A DNA stretch of 64,000 nt. Source: Nageia nagi. Taxonomy: Eukaryota > Pinophyta. Location: contig JBITNC010000001.1 in assembly GCA_050084985.1 (NCBI GenBank), positions 13,764,001-13,828,000 on the forward strand, written 5' to 3'. The position numbers and the translations under genes were made by a program. The notes beneath the pieces are model-generated. The model had not been told where the DNA came from. It saw only the letters and a list, made by a program, of their open reading frames with translations, and made no database searches. Shown here in pieces: positions 36,201-47,021 of this stretch. The stretch's first letter is position 1, and every line of letters starts with the position of its first letter.

Positions 36201-36738
36201 TATCTATCTCTTAACCTACTACTATGGCCAACATGGATAATAATAATTGTATATGTGTAGAAAAATTGGAGAGCAGGAGCTTAGAACTGGGGAACTCCAT
36301 AAACTTTACAGTCCCAGGTACATTTTTATTTAGCCAGGCCATGATATTTGCTCTCAGATTGGAACTGGGGGTCATATACCAATCAAGGTGCACAAGGGAA
36401 TGCATAGGGGAGGGTGGATTAAAAGCTTTTGCTATTGAAAAGGAATCCAAATTTAATATAGTTCTACCTTGCAAGTCTCTGACTATCCTAGTTGCAGGAT
36501 CAAATGCCCCCTTTATAAACTCTATCAACTCAGGAGCAGGAAAGCATCTATGGGGGATGAAATACATGAGACCCAACCCCATTGGTGAATGTGCTATATG
36601 ATTAAAACTAAATTTTGGGCACTTACCTTTAGCTATGCCCTTGGGGTTCTTATTTCGAGCTATAATTTCAGTATCCCATAATAAATCCATCGAGTCCGTT
36701 ATTTTCCTTGCTGTCTTCACCGATGATCCTGAGCTCAT
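33234..36738 (-). pseudogene. Element A extra open frame after integrase (about 1,170 codons), function unknown
   Basis: It starts with MSSGSSVKTARK at 36738. After one frame change (about 36000-36210) it stays in a single frame to a TAG at 33234-33236, broken by stops such as 35691, 35103, 34572 and 33588. N-terminal part: globular, with GLGLMYFIPHRCFPAPELIE, LNLDSFSIAKAFNPP and, further on, GDWFFIEEGTFIRLYGFSRA. Middle: a basic patch (PPPPKRRRSP, possibly nuclear-localising) inside a Pro/Ser-rich stretch (35093-34572). C-terminal part: a long heptad-like helix region (34466-33600; for example LEVKYNKIQKVNEVMKQQLE), probably a coiled coil. It lies where some plant gypsy lineages carry env-like or other extra genes. 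I saw no signal peptide or membrane segment, so an env role is not supported. Element C has a related frame. Confidence 0.6.
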
Positions 36739-37228
36739 TTCTGTTTGCTTGTGCTGTGCTTATCAACTCTTCTTGTCTCACTTCTATCACCCCTAACTAA
36801 CACTTTACTTTACTCAAATTCTTCTGCTATATTCCACGACTCCTGGCAATGTGTAGTAGATACTAGTTTCGCAAATTTGTAAGCGAATACTTCTTATGAA
36901 TTCTGGAATTAGGTATTTTGGTGAGTAGTGCTCTTGGTCCTTTTATAACTCCTTTCTTTGATTGATGCACAATCTCTTAGAATGTGCACGATATCCTCAC
37001 AGATAGTAGCATTAATAACTGATTTGATATTATGTGCTCTTTTCAGGAACTCTGAGATTTGATTTTCCATACCCATTTGGAAACTTCAATTCTACCGGTG
37101 CAAAAGTACAACTACCACTAAGTTACTAATAAATAACTGACAACCATAATGACAACTTGAAATAAATGCAAATGGCACACTATTTACAATATGTGTACAA
37201 AAACATATATTTTTTTTTTCAAAAATAA
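36739..37228. other. Spacer between integrase and extra frame of A
   Basis: No coding sequence is recognised. It holds a T-run (37210-37219) and AT-rich DNA; it could contain a splice acceptor for the downstream frame, but none was assigned. Confidence 0.4.
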
Positions 37229-37623
37229 TCATTGTCCTGTGCTTGCAGTCTTGTATCGCTTTAGGTGCTGTCCATTAACTGAAATCGGCAATTTGCACCC
37301 ATTTAATTTAGCCAGCTCAAAGGCATTTTTCCCAATGCATTTAGCTATTACATAGGGTCCAGACCACATGGATTCAAATTTTTTGTGTTTCCTCGGTTTA
37401 GCTTTGTCCTCATCCCATTTCAATACTAAATCTCCTTCTCTGAAAGTATCCGGAGTTGATTTTCGACCATCAAACCATCTTTTTACTATTTCATTTCTTC
37501 TCCGGAGGTCTTGATATGATTGATTTCGGAGCTCTTCTAGATGCAACAATTCATTCATCTGAACCTCGAGAGATTCAAAATCCTCACCATATTCTTGCAA
37601 AACTTTTAAAACCAAAAGCTCAA

Positions 37624-37691
37624 AATGACTTGGTAATACCACCCTTTTATCGTATACCACCCTTTTATCGTATACCAATGACTTGGTAATA
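37624..37691. repeat. Small duplication inside the A integrase
   Basis: An 18-bp unit (ATACCACCCTTTTATCGT) is present about 2.3 times at 37636-37677. It is flanked by a 15-bp direct repeat, AATGACTTGGTAATA, at 37624 and 37677. On the minus strand it repeats VVYDKR. Confidence 0.8.
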
Positions 37692-38234
37692 CTTTACTGT
37701 GATCCTATCTGCCCATAATGCCCAATTGAGCTTTTTGTGCCAAGTATGGGGATTATCCTCCACTGTTCTTTTGAGAATCTGAATCAAATTTTTGTTTGTG
37801 GACTCAGCCAAACCATTACCATAGGGGTAATAATTTGAGGAAGTTTTCCAGTAGATACCTAATCTCATAGTAAAATCAATGACTTTAGCTCCTACAAATG
37901 CCAAACCATTATCCAAAATTATCGTTTGAGGAACACCATACCTGGTAATTAACTTTTCCACAAATTTCAAAATAGTCTTTTGATTCACCTCTTTTACAGC
38001 CTCTGCTTCTGCCCATCTGGTAAAAAAGTCTATAGCAGTAAGGATGAATTTGTGTCTGGAAGAGGAGTTTGGATTGATGACTCCAATAAAATCTAGCCCC
38101 CACTGTTGGAAGGGTTCTTGTACTTGGATTGGTTCCAATGGTAATGCCACATTTCTCTTTCTTCCCACATACCTCTGACATTTCTCACAATTTTATGCCT
38201 TTTCAAAAGCCTCCTTGAACATAGTGGGCCAGTA

Positions 38235-38239
38235 ATATC
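38235..38239. other. Target site duplication of copia, left
   Basis: It reads atatc and is identical to 47022-47026. Confidence 0.9.
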
Positions 38240-38728
38240 TGAAGGATTTGAACTAGATATTAACAAATCCTCTAGGACCTTAGACTAGGAAACTCATGTG
38301 TACACAAGATAACACAATCACTCAAGATAACACATCAATATAATGTGGTTCCTCCCTCCTTGGGACTACATCCACAACTAGTTCTCTTATTCTCAAATCT
38401 ATGTCTCTCTTACAACTATTCTCTAGCTCTCTCCTACACAACCAAGTAGAGTAATCTTACTCAAAACTTAGATATGTTTACAAGAGGAGAGGCCCTCTAT
38501 TTATAGGTTGAGAGCACCTCCCTAACATTCCTTTAACCCAAGGGTAAGGTTAGGGTTACATTAAATGTATCACCAAACTTCAACCTACCAACTAACTCCT
38601 TTGGTAAAGTCAAAGTCTACATATTAAAGAATTCTATTAATCTCTTAAGGTATCTACATACCTTTAAGTGATTAATTGAATTTACAAGGAGTTTAGATAT
38701 TCACAATATTTCATTACAAATTCTAACA
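38240..38728 (-). repeat. 3' LTR of copia element (left)
   Basis: 489 bp. It contains a minus-strand TATAAATAGA box (38496-38505). It differs from the partner at about four positions. Confidence 0.95.
38496..38505 (-). promoter_or_regulatory. TATA box in the copia 3' LTR
   Basis: The minus strand reads TATAAATAGA, the same as in the 5' LTR. Here it would fire leftward out of the element into the A integrase remnant. Confidence 0.5.
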
Positions 38729-38739
38729 CTCCCCCTTAA
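38729..38739 (-). other. Polypurine tract of copia
   Basis: The minus strand reads TTAAGGGGGAG directly before the 3' LTR. Confidence 0.85.
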
Positions 38740-39502
38740 TGCAATATTGGGATAGAGCGTAGAAGAGAGAAGAGAGAGAGTAAGAGAGAGTTCTCCTCCA
38801 TAGAGATACAAGTGGAGATGAGAACTTTTACATATTTTGAGAATCTTTTTGAGAACTAGTATGAGACTCACTACATTACCATTTGACAAAAAATGGTTTA
38901 CAATACAATAATTAACCACAACTGGTTTCACTGTACAAAGTAGTCGATCAACTTTAAGCTGACATGTGAGTCTCCATGAGCTTGCTTTCACAAGGTGAGT
39001 AACCTACATTTCTAAAGAAGATCCTGCATGCTACAAGCAACTCATGAACAAAATCAGTTAGATGCATCATATATTCAAATAAGAGAAAATAATGCCATCT
39101 TATAAATAACTGATCAATGGTGCACTATAAGCCATCACGAGATGCCAAGCCATCACTCATAGTCACCTGTTGTATATAGACATGTGTTGATTTTAAAATA
39201 GAGCATAAAAATTGTACAACGAGTTTCTCACGTAGAGCAAACTCACCATGGAGGTATAGAATGTACAACAAGTTCGTCACGTAGAGCGAACTTACCATGG
39301 AGGTATATTAATTATATTCTCAAAATTTGTACAATAAGTTTCTCACGCAGAGCAAACTCACCACGGAGGTATAAAATGTACAACAAGTTTATCACGCAGA
39401 GCAAACTTACCATTGAGGTATAAAATAATCAACACTCTATAACAACAATTGTACAACAAAAAAAGGCCTCTAAGAGGTGAAGTTGTCATCACTAACAAAA
39501 GT
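38740..39502 (-). other. 3' untranslated region of copia element
   Basis: Non-coding between the polyprotein stop and the polypurine tract. It contains a purine-rich run (38760-38790) and a four-copy repeat (39214-39427). Confidence 0.6.
39214..39427 (-). repeat. Four-copy minisatellite in the copia 3' region, about 47-bp unit
   Basis: Copies start at 39214, 39263, 39329 and 39378. Each reads GTACAA.AAGTT..TCACG, then AGAGC.AACT.ACCA..GAGG and TATA. An extra 17-nt spacer follows the second copy. Confidence 0.85.
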
Positions 39503-42500
39503 TTAAACTTCACTCCCCCTTGAGGGCAACTTCACCAACCCGAGAGAATCCCTAAGCTTGCAGAACTGAGCTTCAGGAAGGGGCTTGGTGAACAAATCAG
39601 CAGAGTTGTCAGTAGATGGACAATACTGCAAGTGTATGATGTCATCTAGAACCTTCTCCTTGATAAAATGAGCTTGGATTTCTACATGTTTGGTTCGCTG
39701 ATGGAACATAGGATTCTTAGCCAAAGAGATAGCCGATAGATTGTCTGACAAAATAAGAGATGGGCCATTTTGCGTATACCCAATTTCATTCAGAAGATGT
39801 CTTAGCCAAATAGCTTCTTGGGCAGTAACAGACATGGCTCGATATTTGGCTTCGGTGGTAGAAAGAGTCATAGTAGGTTGCTTCTTGGAAGCCCAAGAGA
39901 TAGCACCTGAACCAATGCTAAACACATATGCAGAGGTTGATTTTCTATCATCTCTATCTCCCCCATAATCAGAATCTGAGAACCCTAAGAGAACAAGCGA
40001 GGGCACTTTGGAATACTTAAGAGCAAGATCCTTTGTCCCTGTGACATACCTTAAGATTTGCTTAACAGCATTGAGGTGTTCAACATATGGTTTTTGCATG
40101 AATCATGCCATTAGATTCACTGCAAAGGCAATATCAGGATGAGAGATAGTCAGATACAGAAGACTACCAATCAATTGTCTATAAGCTATAGCATCAGCCA
40201 ACTAAGAATCTGAGCTCAGAGATACAATGATTCTAGGAGAAACAGGTATTGCAGTATATTTACACTCCTCCATTCCAAACTTCTGCAAGATGTTTGATAT
40301 ATACTTAGATTGACTAAGATAAGTACAATCTTTGTGTTGGTATACTTGCATCCCAAGATAGTAATGCAATAGTCCTAGATCAGTCATTTCAAATGTTGCC
40401 TTGAGTTTGGAGATGCACTCTTGGATGATTTCAATATTATTGCCTGTTATGAGAAGATCATCCACATAAAGGAGAATGATGACCACATCTTTTCCTTGAT
40501 TGAGTACATATAGATCTAAATCTGAGAAGCACTTGGAAAAACCAATATCTGCAAAGAATCCTGAAATTTTCTTGTACCATGCTCTAGGTGCTTGCTTAAG
40601 TCCATACAAAGACTTCTTTAGCTTACACACAAGAGTCTCTTTTCCTTCTGGAATAAATCCTTCTGGTTGATTCATGTAGATTTCAACATCTAAGTCACCA
40701 TTGAGAAATGCACTTTTGACATCAAGTTGAAAAGCTTTCCACCCTTGAGCTGCAGAAAGAGCAAGAATTATTCTGACAGTAGGCATCTTGGCCACAGGAG
40801 CAAAGGTTTCCTCATAATCAATACCATATTTCTGAGTGAATCCTTTGGCCACTAATCTTGCCTTGTATTTTTCAATTTTTCCATCAGAATTGTACTTGAC
40901 CTTGTATATCCATTTATTGCCAATCACATTTTTCTCATTGGGATAAGGAACTAAATCCCAAGTTTCATTTTTCATGAGCGCCTCATACTCAACTTTCATA
41001 GCTTCCATCCAACACTCTTGCTTGGAAGCTTCTTTAAAGGTTGATGGTTCATGCATATTATCAATTTTGGCAAATAAGGATTTATTCAAGGTCATACTTC
41101 TTGTAATTCTCTATGCTGGAGAATTTTGCTCTTGTGGTGACTTCTCTACATGATCATCCAACCAGTTAGGTGCAGGTGAAGAATCATTTGTATTAGACAC
41201 TTTAGCATGAGAAGTCGTATCCTTAGAAAGTTCATTGAACTTAACATCCCTAGAAACAAAGACTATTTTATGGGATGAAGAGTAGAGCCTGTAACCTCTA
41301 TGCTAATTATCATACCCCACAAAGATGCATTTTTCTGATCGTTTATCTAGCTTCTTTCTTTTCTCTGAGGTAATGAAGGCAAATGCATCACAACCGAAGA
41401 CCCTGAAGTGTGAGAGGTTAGGTTTCTTTCTTGTCCATGCTTCATATGGAGTTTTACCTTCAACTGCCTTAGTAGGACACCTATTTAGGGTGTGAATAGC
41501 AGTATGAACTGCTTCGCCCCATAAGAAACTAGGAAGGTTACCCAACATGCATCTTGCCATTTCCATAATCATGCGATTCTTCCTTTCAGCAACTCCATTT
41601 TGCTGAGGGGTGTAAGGGATTGTGAATTGTCGCTTAATCCCGTGTTTAACACAAAAGTCATTAAACTCATTGCTATTATATTCACCCCCATTGTCAGATC
41701 TCAGCATTTTGATCTTAAAATCAGTTTGATTTTCAACAAGTGCCTTGAAGTCTTGAAACCTGTCAAAAGTTTGATCCTTGTGCTCAAGTAGATAACCAAA
41801 TGTCATCCTACTGAAGTCGTCAATGAAGGTTAGAACATAAGAAGCTCCACCTAGTGACTTAGTCTGAAAAGGACCCATCAAATCTGAATGCACAAGCTGA
41901 AGAGGACAAGTAGCCCGAGTTGCCTTATCTTTTTCAAACTTTTGCCTATGCATCTTTCCTATAATGCACCTTTCACAAAGACCAATTGTGGGTGAAATAT
42001 TAGGTAAACCTTCCACAAGTTCTTGAGTTTTCATAGCTTGAATACTCTTGTGGTTAAGGTGTCCTAATCATTGATGCCAAAGATTACCTTTTGAACAAAC
42101 ATTTGTAGCAAGACAAATCTTTGAAGGTACTTGATCCACAATATAAAGGTCATTCTTTACTGATCCTTTCATCAAGGTGGCAAGTCCTTTCTTAACACAC
42201 CAAGAGTGTGAGGTAAACTCAAATGAGCATCATTTCCTTGTAATTTGAATCACAGAGATGAGATTCATCCTTAGTTTAGGCACATAAAAGACATTGTCAA
42301 GAGTCTTTCCATGAATCTTCACACTTCCTATTCCGTGAACATCAAGGACTGTATTATCACCTATCACAACTGCATCCTTTTTGTACTTATGAAAGTTTTC
42401 AAACTTATCCTTTTCATAACACATGTGATTAGTGCATCCTGAATCAATAATCCAATCATTTGAAATAGTTTGAGTCATTGAGTAGTAGGCAACATTAGCA

Positions 42501-43429
42501 GTATGCTTGTGCTTCTTTTTATTATTAAAAGTTCTCACATTGGCATTTCCCTTTCCTTTTTGAGAAAATTTCTTTTTGCGACAATCATACTCTTTGTGCC
42601 CAAAGATGCCACAGAAGTTACAATTCCCATCAAACTTTTCCTGAGGTGTTGGATTGCTTGATCCTGCTTTATCATTCCTGTGCCTGTAGTTGCCATGATT
42701 ATTGTTGTTGTTGACCTTTTTGTCATACTTCCTGAAGGTAGATGAGGACTTGTTGTCTTTGAATTTGTAATGTTTGAACTTTTTCTTGAAAGGAGTTTTG
42801 GTTGCTCCTAGAGTAATGCTATTGTCCTTTGGAGAAAGGTTCAACATTTTCTTGTTCAAAGTTTCCTCATGCTTCAGAAGGAGTCTAGAAAGTTTATCAA
42901 GTGAGATGACATCTTCTTCATCATCGAGCCTTGTTTCCATAACTGTGACAAAGTTGCTGAACTTTGTAGTAAGGCTTTGTAGAATGATGAAGACCATGAA
43001 CTCATCATTGATCCAGTTGCACCCACAACCAACCAATTGTGTCCTGAGGTCAGTGATTTTGTTTAAGTAGATGGAGGCACTTTCATCTTCACTTTGTCAA
43101 TACTGCAACAACTTTTGTAGAATGGTAAACCTCCTTGAAAATTTGGACCCAAGGTAAATTTTCTTTAACCTATCCCAAGCTTCCTTTGCTGAAGTTGATG
43201 AAGAAATCATGAGAAGGACATCATCTGAAACTGCACGGTAAATCATGGAAGTTGCTAACTCATTCTTTGAGTTGTATACTTCAAGAGCCTTCTCATCGGT
43301 AGGAGCAACCGCATCTTCACTAACTATCTGCCACAGCTTCCTTGCTTGTAACTCAGCTTTCATACGAGGTTCCCATATTCCAAAGTTGGAACCATCGAGT
43401 ATGTGCTTAGGAATGAAGGTTTCAACCAT
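39503..43429 (-). pseudogene. Copia gag-pol polyprotein, one frame with premature stops
   Basis: The start is set at 43429 (MVETFIPKHILDG), because the upstream in-frame Met translates the pyrimidine tract before it. Domains in order: gag UBN2 type (KELWDRLKKIYLG-like region, 43.4-42.75 kb); zinc knuckle CNFCGIFGHKEYDC; protease WIIDSGCTNHM; integrase zinc part (LGHLNHKSI, CERCIIGK) and core HSDLMGPF, RSDNGGEY, GVAERKNR; reverse transcriptase WIYKVKYNSDG, FQLDVKSAFLNGDL, LLYVDDLLITGNN; RNase H FSDSDYGGD, STTEAKYRA, ILSDN. The usual length would be about 1,308 residues. Stops lie at 43097, 42230, 42068, 41303, 41111, 40202 and 40103 (low end of each codon). Several replace conserved residues by C-to-T or G-to-A change, for example Arg in LWHQRLGH. 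No frameshift was found. Confidence 0.9.
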
Positions 43430-46401
43430 TGCTACAAAAAACAAATAAATATGCAATAAGAATGTAAACTTGTACAATTTTTCCATCTATACATATAAAA
43501 CATCTAATAAGCAAACATGTCCCACATGTGTAAACTCATTAACCACGATCCATAGAAGGATAAATTTGGGGTTGTTTTCTTGTATAGAATTAGGCCTTCA
43601 CCTGGATGCCCGCAAGGTGGAGCCCAGGTACTACCAGTCCTTAACCAGTTCACCTTGGTCAGTGATATACTCTCACAAGGAGAAGTACCTACTATTTTCC
43701 AAGGATCTGACGTATCTTGGACCAGCCATTTTAATTATCTTGATTAAGGGTTTCAGTTTTCCTCCTAGGTTATCAGGATAATCCTTGAATGGACGTGTGT
43801 ACATGTGGTATCACTACACACATGCCTGTCCACCTAATAGAGTTATGTCCAATCCAACAGAGGTCTTAGGGGCAATTAAGACGGACTTACCACCACTCGG
43901 TTCTTCGGACTAAAAGGGCTCTAGTCTGCCCTGTCCTCACCTCATGGCTCCCCAAATAAGTCATGTTGTGGAAAATACGTGCGGATGTATTCATTTTAGG
44001 GGTTACTTTTCAAATTTTTGCATATTGCAAGTATAAGCAAATGTGCAAAAAATATAAAGTAAAGTGAAAATACTCCATTCACATGAACTTGAAACCTTAA
44101 GAGGCCAAAAATTGAGTCCAATGGGTTTTGTTCTAACCCCTAAAGGACTTTTACATTGTTCATATTTTTCTCAATTTATTCAAGCACTTAATGAATTAAA
44201 CAAAGAACTAAGTCCTACTTAGTATTTAATTCATAACATGCATTGTATCATGACTTAAAAATTTAAGTAAGCATGCATCATGCATTAAAAATTTAAGTCC
44301 TAAGCATGTTTTATTCTTCAAACAAGATACATGCATCATAAGTCTAGCATGCAACATCTAGACAAAATTTAAGTAAAAATTTATACTAATTCCCCCCTTT
44401 TTACTTAAAGTTTGATCCCTTTGTACGATGCTTAGAGAGTGCATGTGCACTTAAATTAAACATGCAATGTGGAGTAGAATATTAGAAAGAGTCTAAGGAC
44501 TCCTAAGTGCATTGAATGGGAGTAATTGACTTGTAAGCAAGGAAGTAAAAAAGGCCTAAGAAGAATAAGTGTGCAAGTTGTAATAGGAGACCCATACCCC
44601 AATTTTTAATGCTGCGCCTACTTTAAGCACTAAAAAAAATATTCCTAATTCAATAAACAATTAAATGCTTTGTGGTTGGAAAATATGAACCCCCATTTTT
44701 CTTCCACCAAGAAAAGCATATGTTGCTTTTGGAAGAACAAAAATGCAAGGAGTCAACTAAATTAACTTAATGCATTTAAGTGCATTAAAGGGACTAAGAA
44801 GACTTGCAAGAAGTTGGCAGCCATCAACCTTGACCGTGGGAAGGAGGATGACCTGCATGAAGGCAGTTAGAGGATAGCCTGTGGAGGTGATGGGGGCAAG
44901 GGAGACCAAAGTCGGTGAGGAGGAGGAGGTTTAAGGAAACTATATCTTCCCTACAAGTCTCGATGGTATTTTGTGCATATCCTGCGATCATTGGTTCCAT
45001 GAAACTGTGTCTGAATCACACGGTCAAATAGCTCACGTGGAGAGAGCGTAGGTTGGGAGCTGGTGAGGGAGGAGGGAGTCGGCGCATGCGAGGGAGAAGG
45101 CCATCATGTGATCTACACGTGACTTCCCTACACGTTAAGTTTTGCATACATGTCTACCATGGCATTCACAACTACACCTGTGATAGAAATTTGGTGTTTA
45201 AAGAGGCTTTCAGGTATGTAGAAACCCTATTCCATATTGCCCAGATTTGCAACGATGGAAAAGGTGAAATGATCTGGTTGGACTACTGCTGGTGTTTGTT
45301 GCATTTGGTGAAATAGTGTCATTGCCTGTCGAGGAAAGCCATGTCGTTGGTAGCCTATAGGACTACTTCCACGAGAAGATGTCTCGTTCAGTCATACAGT
45401 CAAAAAATTCATGGTCGTGCAGATCCTGTGATCATTTCAGTCCACGCAACGGTGTCTGCATCGTGCAGGTGGATAAATAACTCATGTGGATAGCCTGCGA
45501 TCCTACTTGGTGTTCAAGTCATCGACGAACGTGGCAGAGGTGAGAGGAGCGGTGCCACGGGGGAGGAGAAGCGGTGGCGCACGCGTGGGAGGAGCGTGGG
45601 CGGAGGTGGTCGCCACCAAAGACGCACGAGGAGGACTGGAACCCCCCCACGATTTAATTTTTTGTTATAAGATTTAATTTGTTATTAATTTGCCCCCCCT
45701 TGAAATAAATTCATATAATTTTAATTTATTTGGAACGTGACCCCCCTAAATGTCAAATTTGATAGATATTTAATTTTTATTTTAAACAAATTTAAAATAA
45801 AATCTATATATGTCTATATTTTTGACTATAGTTTAAAATAATGCAAGATATATATTATGGTGCCACTAATATATGATTGTGCCCTTTTTAAAAAAAATTT
45901 GTCCTCCTTTCTAAAATTTTGAATATTCATGCCTTTTTTTTGATTTTAGCCTTACTAAAAAAAATACCATTAACATAACAAATGGTAGAATATGTAGGAG
46001 AAACTATTTTTTTTAAGCAAATAACATAATACTACTAACATAAGAGATGTTAGTAAACATATTGCAATTTTGCATCATATATGGGTATATAATTGAACTA
46101 ACACATACTTTTAAGTTCAACATAACATGAACAACAAATTACAATTTTTGTATACTAACCCTTTTTAAAAGAACTATAGCAATTTTAAAATTGCAAGTAA
46201 CATAGAGGATTAGTAAAAAATTGCAACTTGTTAATCATAACTTAAAAAAAAAGGACTAACACTTAGCAAATAAGGTGTTAGTAGCATTATGTAATAATCA
46301 AAATCAATGACCAAATGAGGAGAATCTTTATACCTGCTCTTTAAAATTTACCTCACCAAGGGGGTGAAAGATGAGGAGTGAAGAAGGATGAACTTCCAAG
46401 A
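43430..46401 (-). other. Long leader of the copia element (about 3 kb) before gag
   Basis: No copia coding sequence is recognised between primer site and gag. On the minus strand the leader ends in a pyrimidine run and TTTGTAG directly before the gag ATG at 43429, which looks like a splice acceptor. A possible donor, GGTAAGT, lies near 43890. The segment 44880-45655 is GC-rich and CpG-rich; the rest is AT-rich. Confidence 0.55.
44880..45655. other. GC- and CpG-rich segment of unknown origin in the copia leader
   Basis: It contains several dozen CpGs, including GGCGCACGCGTGGG, while the flanks have very few. Two diverged copies of about 80 bp or more occur at about 44968 and 45415; both read 'tcctg.gatcatt' and later 'gtgtctg'. 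Short open frames exist (45053-45316 plus) but no domain is recognised. It may be captured host DNA. Confidence 0.45.
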
Positions 46402-46520
46402 TGTAGCTTCCACACCAAAAGAAGAGCTTCCACAACAAGGAGAGCTTCTATACCAAGAAGGAGAGCTTCCACAACAAGGGGAGCTTCTATACAAAGAAGG
46501 AGAGCTTCCACAACAAGGCT
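46402..46520 (-). repeat. Short tandem repeats beside the copia primer site
   Basis: Six imperfect units of 18-21 bp, built on GAGCTTCCACAACAAGGA and GAGCTTCTATACCAAGAAGGA in alternation, start at 46402, 46423, 46442, 46463, 46481 and 46502. The last runs into the primer site. Confidence 0.8.
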
Positions 46521-46529
46521 CTGATACCA
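46518..46529 (-). other. Primer binding site of copia, initiator Met-tRNA
   Basis: The minus strand reads TGGTATCAGAGC two bases after the 5' LTR, an exact match to the standard plant copia primer site. Confidence 0.95.
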
Positions 46530-46531
46530 AT

Positions 46532-47021
46532 TGAAGGATTTGAACTAGATCTTCACAAATCCTCTAGGACCTTAGACTAGGAAACTCATGTGTACACAAG
46601 ATAACACAATCACTCAAGATAACACATCAATATAATGTGGTTCCTCCCTCCTTGGGAGTACATCCACAACTAGTTCTCTTATTCTCAAATCTATGTCTCT
46701 CTTACAACTATTCTCTAGCTCTCTCCTACACAACCAAGTAGAGTAATCTTACTCAAAACTTAGATATGTTTACAAGAGGAGAGGCCCTCTATTTATAGGT
46801 TGAGAGCACCTCCCTAACCATTCCTTTAACCCAAGGGTAAGGTTAGGGTTACATTAAATGTATCACCAAACTTCAACCTACCAACTAACTCCTTTGGTAA
46901 AGTCAAAGTCTACATATTAAAGAATTCTATTAATCTCTTAAGGTATCTACATACCTTTAAGTGATTAATTGAATTTACAAGGAGTTTAGATATTCACAAT
47001 ATTTCATTACAAATTCTAACA
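46532..47021 (-). repeat. 5' LTR of copia element (right)
   Basis: 490 bp. The minus-strand TATAAATAGA box at 46788-46797 is the likely promoter of the element. Confidence 0.95.
46788..46797 (-). promoter_or_regulatory. TATA box in the copia 5' LTR
   Basis: The minus strand reads TATAAATAGA, followed by AGGGCCTCTCCTC; it is identical in the other LTR at 38496-38505. Confidence 0.65.

Larger units (their letters stand above)
37229..38239 (-). pseudogene. Element A integrase, catalytic core and C-terminal module (left of the copia insertion)
   Basis: The copy resumes at YWPTMFKEAFEKA and NCEKCQRYVGRKR. The core follows: PFQQWGLDFIGVINPNSSS (first Asp), FILTAIDFFTRWAEAEAV, YGVPQTIILDNGLAF (second Asp) and GNGLAESTNKNLIQILKRT (Glu), so D-D-E is intact. 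The C-terminal part reads FREGDLVLKWDEDKAKPR and MWSGPYVIAKCIGKNAFELA, a GPY/F module. The frame shifts between core and C-terminal part near 37670, at a small tandem duplication. The copia insertion at 38239/38240 separates it from its His pair. Confidence 0.8.
38240..47021 (-). mobile_element. Ty1/copia retrotransposon, complete and recent, nested in the A integrase
   Basis: LTRs of 489 bp (38240-38728) and 490 bp (46532-47021) start TGAAGGATTTG and end TTCTAACA on the plus strand. They are flanked by a perfect 5-bp duplication, atatc (38235-38239 and 47022-47026). Genes read on the minus strand from the right LTR. The primer site is the classic Met-tRNA type and a polypurine tract (TTAAGGGGGAG) lies beside the left LTR. 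By eye the LTRs differ by three substitutions and one 1-bp indel, so the insertion is young. The polyprotein nevertheless has at least seven premature stops in one otherwise unbroken frame. A leader of 3.1 kb precedes gag. Confidence 0.95.

Noticed and set aside
36224-36601. 125-codon open frame on the plus strand
   Set aside because: Shadow of the N-terminal part of the A extra frame.
33234-36738. Envelope-like gene as an explanation of the A extra frame
   Set aside because: No signal peptide or membrane segment seen; the tail looks like a cytosolic or nuclear coiled coil.
39214-39427. Regular repeats that could suggest a CRISPR array
   Set aside because: The units are contiguous and diverged without unique spacers, and lie in a plant retrotransposon.
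45053-45316. 87-codon open frame in the GC-rich copia leader
   Set aside because: Length is expected by chance in GC-rich DNA; no domain and opposite to the element. Kept only as part of the unexplained segment.
46348-46530. 60-codon frame with repeated CCGSSPS
   Set aside because: It is the translation of the short tandem repeats by the primer site.
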